A DNA stretch of 64,000 nt from Chryseolinea lacunae (GTDB lineage: Bacteria; Bacteroidota; Bacteroidia; Cytophagales; Cyclobacteriaceae), in assembly GCF_016735595.1 (NCBI RefSeq), contig NZ_JAERRB010000017.1:62001-126000 (forward strand), given 5' to 3'. Position 1 is the first letter of the stretch; each line of letters starts with the position of its first letter. The translations under genes were made by a program, and so were the position numbers. Shown here piece by piece: positions 25,741 to 32,837 of the stretch. The notes under the pieces are model-generated. The model was not told the DNA's origin, did not search any database, and worked only from the letters and a program-made list of their open reading frames with translations.

Positions 25741-26938
25741 ATGAAGCACTCTCTATTTGCATTCTGTTTCTTCGCCCTCGCGGCCCACGGGCAGGAAAAA
25801 TACATCAATCTCAAAGGCGTTGTCAGCGACAGCCAAAGTGGCGAGCCCATTGCCTATGCATCTGTGTTTGTGAAGGGGCAGCCCCAGGGCACCATGTCGA
25901 ACGAAGACGGCCGGTTTCTGCTCTACCTTTCACCTAACTTAAAAACAGATTCGCTCGTGTTGTCGGCCATTGGCTATGGGCGTTTGGCCGTGGCCATCGG
26001 GTCGCTGCTTGACAAAGAGGCTGTGCTCAAAATGAAGCCCAGCAGCATTCAGCTTGCCGAGATTGTGGTGCACGCAACCGACAAAGAGCTTTCGGCCAAG
26101 GAGATTGTGAAGAGAGCCGTCAGTCGCATTCCGCAAAACTATCCCATGGAACCGTTTGCCATCGAAGGTTTTTTCCGCGATTTGCAAATGGAAAACGGAC
26201 AGCCTGTGGAGTTGCTCGAAGCGGCCGTCAAGTTCCACTATAAGGACTACAATCCTGGCTACGAAACGGTGGAAGTGTTGGAGGTGCGAAAAAGTTTCAA
26301 CCGGCGTCATCCCATCAACGGCACCTACGACCGGCAGAACTCCATTCGACCTCATGGAAGACAACTATGTGAAACACCGCTTCGGCCCCCTCGATGCAAA
26401 AGGCTGGAAGTTTGCCATCGACAGTGTGATGCGCTACGACCGCAGCGTTGTCTTCAAAATCTCCGGCCGCAAGAGCGCTTCCGAAACCGCCGTGCTGCAC
26501 ATCGACACCGAGACGTTTGCCATTCTGCGCATCGAACTGCGCGAGCGCATGGTGAACGGCGAATTCTATCGTCGCTACCTGAACCTGCCCGATCCCTATG
26601 GCCAGCAGGAAACATCGTTCACCATGCTCTTCGAGTTCAGGGAATTTGAAGGCAAGATGTATCTGAAATACCAACGCGAAGAAGACACCTACAACCTCTT
26701 TAACAAAACCACCAACGCCATCATTCTCAAACAATCGTTCATGAAAGAGCTTTTTGTGAACAACGTGCTCCCCCACCAAACGCATGCACCCGATGCCACC
26801 ATGAATATGAACCGGAGTGTGGAAGGGCAGGCGAAACCGTATAACGAAGCGTTCTGGAAATATTACAACGCCCCGGTAGAAACTGCCCGGGACAGCCAGA
26901 TTCTGAAAGCGCTGAGCGAAATGGAAAGCAAGCCGTAG
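25741..26938 (+). pseudogene. Carboxypeptidase-regulatory-like domain protein, single-base frameshift
   Basis: Two frames together encode one ~398-residue protein: residues 1-~200 in the frame from 25741, the rest in the frame ending at 26938. A signal peptide (MKHSLFAFCFFALAAHGQ) and a carboxypeptidase-regulatory-like beta domain (LKGVVSDSQSGEPIAYASVF) come first. A longer beta-rich domain of a Bacteroidota surface-protein type follows (DLMEDNYVKHRFGPLDAKGW). The break is near 26332-26340, where one extra base disrupts the frame; total length is 1198 nt. The intact sequence on both sides suggests a recent mutation or sequencing error, less likely programmed frameshifting. Confidence 0.8.
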
Positions 26939-26955
26939 CCAACCCAACGTTGGGC

Positions 26956-29073
26956 CTACCCTACCTCTTCATCCCGAAGTCGCTCCACCGTGAGGTGCTT
27001 GCCGTCGTTTAGGGCTTCTGTGATTTTCCTTACAATCTGATCGAGCTCTTCACCCGATTTTCGCAGGGGAACAATGAGGTCAGATTCCTTCAGATCTTTG
27101 TCGTGGTCCAGCAGGTTGATCAATCCCAATATTCTGGAAAGGGGTCCGCGCAACAGGTGCGAGTTGATGAAGGCATATTCGCTAAGTCTTTTGTTCTGGG
27201 CTTCGAGCTCTTCGGTGCGATGTTTCACGCGGTCTTCCAAAACTTCGTTCATGTGCGCGATCTTGCGGCTCTGGTCCTTGATGTGTTTTTCGTATTCCAG
27301 TCGCTGCGAACTGCGGAACGCCAGCGTGATGATGTCGGCCACCGAGCTCACAAACAGCTTATCTTCGGCCGACCATGTTTTTATTTTGTGCTGATGTTCA
27401 CAACACAGCAGGCCCTTCAGGTGGCCGTCCAGAAAAAACGTGGCATCCAGGAGAGAATAGATATTGTTGGGGATAAAATAGGTGTCTGTAAATTCGCGAG
27501 TGGCCGGATCGGTTCGTGCGTCCACCGCCGCTATGATTCTTTCTTTCTTAATGGCTTCAAAATAATGTGGTGCATCACAAAACGCCAGGCTTGCCGCGTC
27601 CAGGTATTGATCTGATGCCAGGTTATAACAGGCCAGTGTTTTGATGCAACCTTCGTTCTCGTGATAGATCCAGATGCTCACCTGGCTGGTTTGAAGTTTT
27701 TTTGCTGTGATGGAAACAATGTCGCGGGCGGCATGGGCCAGGTTGCCCACCGCCAGGCTCCTGTTTTTCGAGAAGTCCACCAGCGTGGTCATATGGCTTT
27801 CCAGCGTCCGGTTTCGTTTCATCATCTGTCGTTTGTTGCGGATGAGCTGATACACAATAATGATGGCCGAAATCACCAACACCACCAACACAAAAATGAC
27901 GGCCGTTTTGCGTTCGCTCCTGACTTTCAACAAAAGGTTTTCACTATCCTTTCGCTCAATGGCCAGTTGAAACCGAAACTGCGATTCGCGGTGCTCGGCC
28001 TCCAGTCTTTTAATGGAGTCTTTCAGGGCCACATAGTTTTCGTAGTTGTCGAAAACCGCATGCGAATTCAGTTGCAGCTTGTCGGTCTGCCACAAAAAGA
28101 AATAGGCCTCCATCCGAACATTCAGGTCCTGGCGCGAGGTGGAGACTTCCAGCGTTTTGGTGAAATATTCCTTGGCCTCCGGAATGTTGCCTTTCTTGTG
28201 CAGGATCTGCCCCATAATCAAATAGGCTTCGGGCAACAACCGGATGTTGTTGGAGCGCAGAATATTCGCCAGCCCTTCGCTCACTTTTTTCTCTGCCTCT
28301 ACAAGATTGCCCTGGCCAAACAAACACTCCCCAATGCCCACCTTGATTTCGGATGTCGAAATCAAATCGTGCATGGTCTGTGCAATGGAATCGGCGCTTT
28401 CAAAATACCGCAGTGCCAGGTCAACTTTGTTATCCGACAAATAGAGTTTGCCCAGTTGAAGCTGGGCCGAGATAATTTCCTTTTTATTGCCCAACCCAAT
28501 CCGGATCTTCAGCGCAGCCAGATAGTTTTCTTCCGACTGCTTCCACTGGCGGGTGATCCGGTAATAACCACCCAAACCCTGCAACGAATAGGCTATGCCC
28601 GTAGGGTCGTTCAGCTCGTCGAACATCTTTTTCCCAAGCACCAGGTGTTCGTAGGCTTTGTCCAGCAAGCCCTGCTCCATAAAAAGCCGGCCAATGTTGT
28701 TGTGTGCATGCCCCGCCTGCAGCAGGTCTTTGTTTTCTGCCGCAACACCGAGCGCCTGTTTGTAGAAATCATACGCGGCCAGATTGTCGCCTTTGTGTGT
28801 GTTGGCAACGCCGATAAAATTCAGAGGCTTGGCAATGTCTTTCCGCCCCAGCGCGCGGCCCAGTGCCAAAGCCTTCTGGGCATAAAAAATACCGCTGTCC
28901 GGAAAGGCCGTCCGCAATTCCCACGAAAGTTTGTTTAAGGCTTCATAGCGCTGATCGTCGTTTGGGGCACGGGCAACATCTCTTTTGAGACCCTGAATCA
29001 ACTCGGTGTTCTGGCCCGCCAGGGGCAATGCAAGAAGCAGGAACACAGAAAAAAGGACGCTGCGAAGAATCAC
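26956..29073 (-). CDS. TPR-GAF sensor protein with lone HisKA-like domain
   Basis: This 705-residue membrane signalling protein has a signal peptide (~1-20) and periplasmic TPR repeats (~30-360, for example GHAHNNIGRLFMEQGLLDKA). A transmembrane segment (~392-412, AVIFVLVVLVISAIIIVYQL), a GAF domain (~430-590) and a coiled coil leading to a HisKA-like helix hairpin follow. H639 in INSHLLRGPLSRILGL is the likely phosphoacceptor. The protein ends about 65 residues after it, so the HATPase_c domain is absent. It could be phosphorylated by a separate kinase or act as a dimerisation partner. A soluble HisKA/HATPase protein is encoded 1.4 kb away (30428). Confidence 0.85.
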   Translation of the reverse strand: MILRSVLFSVFLLLALPLAGQNTELIQGLKRDVARAPNDDQRYEALNKLSWELRTAFPDSGIFYAQKALALGRALGRKDIAKPLNFIGVANTHKGDNLAAYDFYKQALGVAAENKDLLQAGHAHNNIGRLFMEQGLLDKAYEHLVLGKKMFDELNDPTGIAYSLQGLGGYYRITRQWKQSEENYLAALKIRIGLGNKKEIISAQLQLGKLYLSDNKVDLALRYFESADSIAQTMHDLISTSEIKVGIGECLFGQGNLVEAEKKVSEGLANILRSNNIRLLPEAYLIMGQILHKKGNIPEAKEYFTKTLEVSTSRQDLNVRMEAYFFLWQTDKLQLNSHAVFDNYENYVALKDSIKRLEAEHRESQFRFQLAIERKDSENLLLKVRSERKTAVIFVLVVLVISAIIIVYQLIRNKRQMMKRNRTLESHMTTLVDFSKNRSLAVGNLAHAARDIVSITAKKLQTSQVSIWIYHENEGCIKTLACYNLASDQYLDAASLAFCDAPHYFEAIKKERIIAAVDARTDPATREFTDTYFIPNNIYSLLDATFFLDGHLKGLLCCEHQHKIKTWSAEDKLFVSSVADIITLAFRSSQRLEYEKHIKDQSRKIAHMNEVLEDRVKHRTEELEAQNKRLSEYAFINSHLLRGPLSRILGLINLLDHDKDLKESDLIVPLRKSGEELDQIVRKITEALNDGKHLTVERLRDEEVG

Positions 29074-29318
29074 GGTGACAGGCTTAAATCATGGTAATTT
29101 ATTGATTTTATTGATAAAAAGGATACGTAAACACGCCTCACCCAAGACCGGAGTATCCTTTCCCAGAAACATGTTCCGGTATTTCCCGCCTGCTTCCATT
29201 GTGCAGCCACCAAATATCACGAAGAAAAGAATTATTCGCACCTTCACCCCAACAATATGACCACGGGCGTGTTTCTTCCGAAGCAAAGAAAATAGTCCCG
29301 TCGCAAGCGCAGCACACC

Positions 29319-30347
29319 ATGACCATCAATTCGAACGACATCCTTCATTGGGAAGACAAGTACAGGATCAGATTCATCAACTCCATTTCCGGCTACAAGA
29401 GCGTGCATTTGATCGGAACACAAAATGCACAGGGCCAAACAAACCTGGCCATCTTTAATTCCGTCGTTCACCTGGGCGCCTCACCTCCGCTCATCGGCTT
29501 TGTTATGAGACCCCTCACGGTGGAGCGGCACACCTACCGCAACATCCTGGCCATGGAATGCTTCACCATCAATCATGTGCACAAATCCTTTCTCAAACAA
29601 GCGCACTACACATCAGCCAAATTTGCGGATACAGAATCCGAATTCACCACCTGTCATTTAACCGAAGAGCGCGTCGGCCAATTCGCGGCACCCTTTGTCG
29701 CCGAAAGCAAAATCAAACTTGGTCTGAGGCTCAAAGAAGACATCACCGTCAGAGAAAATGGAACGCATTTCATGATCGGTGAGATTGTGCACATTCTGAT
29801 CGACGACGACCTGGCAGAACCCGATGGCCAGCTGGATCTGGAACGCGCCAACGACGTGTGCGTAACCGGATTGAATCAGTATTCGTCTGTCTCAAAATTC
29901 ATAAAACTACCGGCCGCCAAGGTCACGGAAATGCCCGACTTCAAAACAAAAGAACGGGCCGACAACGTTGTCTTCGACAAAGACACACAGCGCTACAACG
30001 CTAACCTTCTCCCCTACGGAACAAACATTGGAGCACCCCGAATAGAAGCCACGGGCGTGTCTACCTGGAAAAATTCCAGCATCAGCAGCTTTAACCACAC
30101 CTTTCAGAATAAAATTGAAAACCTCAAAAACACCTACAAACAACTCATCAACGAATATGAAGTAAACCAGATGCTATATCAGTGCAAGCTGAATTTTGAA
30201 CCCCTTGTTGGACAAACCTACCATCTCTATTTTGACACCAACAAGGATGAAAAATTCCTCTCCCTCATTCCACCAGACAGTTGGCGCATGGAGCACGTTG
30301 GTTCGTTCAAACTCAATCATGAAAAACTTTGGGAAAAGGTTGTCTGA
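29319..30347 (+). CDS. Flavin reductase domain fused to DUF2452
   Basis: This 342-residue protein starts at the ATG at 29319 (MTINSNDILHWEDKYRIRF). Residues ~15-205 match the FMN-binding flavin reductase-like family (FINSISGYKSVHLIGTQNAQ, and a PPLIGFVMRP segment). Residues ~225-342 match DUF2452: NANLLPYGTNIGAPRIE, a helical coiled segment, then NFEPLVGQTYHLYF and LSLIPPDSW near the end. DUF2452 proteins are normally separate small proteins of unknown function, so the fusion links that domain to flavin chemistry. The product is cytoplasmic. The kinase gene at 30428 follows by 80 bp on the same strand. Confidence 0.85.
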   Translation: MTINSNDILHWEDKYRIRFINSISGYKSVHLIGTQNAQGQTNLAIFNSVVHLGASPPLIGFVMRPLTVERHTYRNILAMECFTINHVHKSFLKQAHYTSAKFADTESEFTTCHLTEERVGQFAAPFVAESKIKLGLRLKEDITVRENGTHFMIGEIVHILIDDDLAEPDGQLDLERANDVCVTGLNQYSSVSKFIKLPAAKVTEMPDFKTKERADNVVFDKDTQRYNANLLPYGTNIGAPRIEATGVSTWKNSSISSFNHTFQNKIENLKNTYKQLINEYEVNQMLYQCKLNFEPLVGQTYHLYFDTNKDEKFLSLIPPDSWRMEHVGSFKLNHEKLWEKVV

Positions 30348-30427
30348 AATAAAAATAGGGATTCTGCTTAGCCGACCTTTGCAAACCCGCCGAAGCCAGC
30401 CACCATCAACACTAAACGGGCAACCCC

Positions 30428-31333
30428 ATGGACTCAAAAGATTTTAACATGATCCCGGACGCCGCTGCGCGAAAAAACGATTTCGATTTGCTCGTCGCAC
30501 AGTTGAAGGAAGAAACCCTGAAATTGAAAGACCGCGAACAGGAACTGGAAGATCAGGCCGAAGAATTGTCTTCCCAGAAAGAAGAACTCACCGCCGCCAT
30601 CGAAGAGTTGATGTCCAAGAACAGGTCGCTGGAAGACACCCTCACGCAACTGCGCGAACGAAACCACGAACTGGACCAGATTCTCTATCGCACATCGCAC
30701 GATTTGCGCAGCCCGCTTTCGTCCATCAAAGGCATCCTAGCTTTGCTGCAGCTGGAACCACAAACCGACGTGATCAGAAACTACGGAAAGCACATCGACG
30801 ACAAGGCCACCCAGATGGATAACCTCTTGCGCTCGCTCGCCTCGCTCTCCAAATCCATCCTGGAAGAGCCGCTGTTCGGAACAATCGATCTCAACAAACT
30901 CATCTGGCAAGTCATTGGCGAATACCGCCATCTGCCCAGTTGGAACCAGGTAGAAGTGCATGTAGAGCTTCACGCCCTGAGGCTGCACACCGACCCGGCC
31001 CTCATCACCATACTCTTCCAATGTCTTATCTCAAACGCCTTCATTTTCCGCGATCCCGCCAAAAAAGGAAAACTTGTGATCAGAACCAGACACGAGCACG
31101 GGCATTGGATCGCCGATGTGATCGACGATGGTGAGGGAGTTCACCACACAGTTCAGCCACACATATTCGACATGTTCTATCGGGGCTCCGAGCGGGCAAT
31201 CGGCAACGGGCTGGGGTTATACATCGGCAAGAAAGCAGCCCACAGGTTGAAAGGCACGCTCTCTGTTCACCCCGAACCATCCTTCACCCGTTTCACACTC
31301 ATGCTCCCGCTGCACCCGGTTCCGGCGCTGTAG
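30428..31333 (+). CDS. Soluble sensor histidine kinase with N-terminal coiled coil
   Basis: This 301-residue cytoplasmic kinase has no membrane segment. Residues ~18-85 form a long coiled coil (LKDREQELEDQAEELSSQKE). A HisKA domain follows with H91 in YRTSHDLRSPLSSIKG, then an ATPase domain with SNAFIFRD, DDGEGV and GLGLYIGKKA. No sensor domain is present, so the signal must come from a partner. Neighbouring candidates are the BLUF photoreceptor, the coiled-coil protein whose gene overlaps its 3' end by 35 bp, and the ATPase-less sensor at 26956. No dedicated response regulator gene adjoins it. Confidence 0.9.
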   Translation: MDSKDFNMIPDAAARKNDFDLLVAQLKEETLKLKDREQELEDQAEELSSQKEELTAAIEELMSKNRSLEDTLTQLRERNHELDQILYRTSHDLRSPLSSIKGILALLQLEPQTDVIRNYGKHIDDKATQMDNLLRSLASLSKSILEEPLFGTIDLNKLIWQVIGEYRHLPSWNQVEVHVELHALRLHTDPALITILFQCLISNAFIFRDPAKKGKLVIRTRHEHGHWIADVIDDGEGVHHTVQPHIFDMFYRGSERAIGNGLGLYIGKKAAHRLKGTLSVHPEPSFTRFTLMLPLHPVPAL

Positions 31334-31661
31334 CCGAAGTCGCGTTGAGTTTTTCTTCGAGGTCTTTTATGTAGCCCAGAATATCCTCCATCATCAACCG
31401 TTGGGCGTAGTTCAACTCTTTCAGATAGTCGATCTCGCTTTCCAGGTTCAAAATCTTTGACTGGTATTGAGCATTGATCAACGAGAGGCGTGCCTCAAAT
31501 TGTTCGTGCTGGTATTGCGCGTTTCCCGTGGTCACATTTCGGCTTCGGCTAAGCTCCGCCTGGTGAAACGACGACAGCCTGCGCACTTCGTCCTCCAGCT
31601 TCCGGATGAGCTTTTCAATTTTCGCCTGAATTGCCGATTCCTGCACGAGATTGTCCCTCAC
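31299..31661 (-). CDS. Small coiled-coil protein in BLUF operon
   Basis: This 120-residue, almost wholly helical protein (IEKLIRKLEDEVRRLSSFHQ early on, YIKDLEEKLNATSATAP near the end) ends in a short alanine/proline tail. It has no known domain; a structural or adaptor role is likely. Its start overlaps the BLUF stop codon by 4 bp (ATGA), which ties its translation to the photoreceptor, and its 3' end overlaps the convergent kinase gene by 35 bp. It may relay the BLUF light signal to a coiled-coil kinase, but this is inference from context. Confidence 0.75.
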   Translation of the reverse strand: MRDNLVQESAIQAKIEKLIRKLEDEVRRLSSFHQAELSRSRNVTTGNAQYQHEQFEARLSLINAQYQSKILNLESEIDYLKELNYAQRLMMEDILGYIKDLEEKLNATSATAPEPGAAGA

Positions 31662-32080
31662 TTTTTGAAAAACTTCACCAGCAACTCCTGCACCTTTGCC
31701 CCCTCGGTTTCCTTGCCGCTCATGATTTTCGTAAACACATCCTTGTCGCCCGAAGTTATGTCGGTCACAAAACTGATGTCGTCCGAGGAAAATTTACGGC
31801 TTCCCATTTGCCAACTCGGAAATATTCTCGCCGCAATGGGACTATAGGAAATCATCACCGCTTTTTCGTGCCGCTCATCCTTCTTGATCTTGTCATAAAG
31901 CGTCATCAACGACGTTGACTCGCCCTCCACATACTGGATGAATTTATGGTCCGAATAAAGCAGCACACCCGTGATGTCGAGCGGCCCATTGTTGATTTTA
32001 CACGACGCGAGAATTTTTTCGATTTCAGCCTCGGTACAGTTACTTTTTCTTACGCTTACGTAAGCCAGATGTGCCAGCAT
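31658..32080 (-). CDS. BLUF-domain blue-light photoreceptor
   Basis: This 140-residue FAD-binding blue-light sensor contains a BLUF domain at residues 1-~95 and a short helical tail. With the ATG at 32080 (MLAHLAYVS), all the photocycle residues align with AppA at a constant offset of 14: Y7, N31, Q49 (FIQYVEGE), W90 and M92 (SWQMGSR). This supports the start; another ATG at 32113 would add 11 residues. BLUF proteins change the flavin hydrogen-bond network on illumination and pass the signal by protein contacts. It is the middle gene of a three-gene operon and has no fused output domain, so the partner proteins probably provide the output. Confidence 0.93.
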   Translation of the reverse strand: MLAHLAYVSVRKSNCTEAEIEKILASCKINNGPLDITGVLLYSDHKFIQYVEGESTSLMTLYDKIKKDERHEKAVMISYSPIAARIFPSWQMGSRKFSSDDISFVTDITSGDKDVFTKIMSGKETEGAKVQELLVKFFKK

Positions 32081-32127
32081 AGTGAATAGAATTAAAGAAA
32101 GTTTAGTAGTCAAAAAAGGTTTTTCTC

Positions 32128-32550
32128 TCAGAGCTCGATAGCTTCCTCCAGCGACTCTGCATACAAAATGTCCATCTTGTGAAACTTGCCGTCGGGAAAG
32201 GCAACATTAATTTTGTTGCGGCCAATTTTCACACTTTGGCGAAACACCTCGTCGGCAGGCAAAATCTTGACATGCCGGTTCAGGCCAAACTCAAACATCT
32301 TCTCTTTCCATTCCACAAAATACCATTCCATGGAAGGTTGATGAAAAACGGTGAGCTGCCGCTTGTCGAAAATGAGTTTCTGTATTTTGTGGCGATTAAC
32401 CCAATCGGCAATCTCACTGAAAATAAGTTTAAATTGATCCACGGGAATGTAGGTGGCCGTGGCCGTTACCAGCAAAGTAGGTTGGTGGGATTTTACAAAA
32501 GCAAGGGAAGCATGTTTAAAGTCTTTTTTTTCTTCAATATTCACCATCAT
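32128..32550 (-). CDS. STAS/SpoIIAA-like hypothetical protein
   Basis: This 140-residue soluble protein has alternating strands and helices (IQKLIFDKRQLTVFHQPSME in the middle, SVKIGRNKINVAFPDGKF near the end). The pattern resembles STAS/SpoIIAA-like proteins of Bacteroidota that have no firm function. STAS domains in other systems are light- or stress-responsive switch partners of kinases and anti-sigma factors. It is the first gene of the BLUF operon; the BLUF start lies 47 bp downstream of its stop. Confidence 0.65.
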   Translation of the reverse strand: MMVNIEEKKDFKHASLAFVKSHQPTLLVTATATYIPVDQFKLIFSEIADWVNRHKIQKLIFDKRQLTVFHQPSMEWYFVEWKEKMFEFGLNRHVKILPADEVFRQSVKIGRNKINVAFPDGKFHKMDILYAESLEEAIEL

Positions 32551-32837
32551 TTCACGCGTTATGTTCTTTAAACAAGAACATCAGTGGAATGTTCAAAAAA
32601 ACATCCAGCGTCATTCCCGAAATAATCTTAGGCGCTTTGCCAAAAGCCTCGTAAATTTTTAGGCGCAAAGGCGCCCGGGCAACCGAACACGTTCATGGCG
32701 CACCGTCCGGTGCAATCCGCAGCGGTCGGGCTGTCTCGAAGAAACCAGGTAGTTATGATACAATGCCTGGTATTTATCAAAGCCACCCGATTTCGCCTTT
32801 GTTCTTCGGGTTAACTTTAGGAAACGATTACCATACT

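Noticed and set aside
27661-28938. 425-codon plus-strand frame opposite the TPR-GAF sensor
   Set aside because: Antisense of TPR repeats; Gln/His/Phe-rich and without motifs.
29199-29318. N-terminal extension of the flavin reductase fusion
   Set aside because: The extra 40 residues are Arg/Ser-rich and unlike the family, whose members begin close to the chosen ATG.
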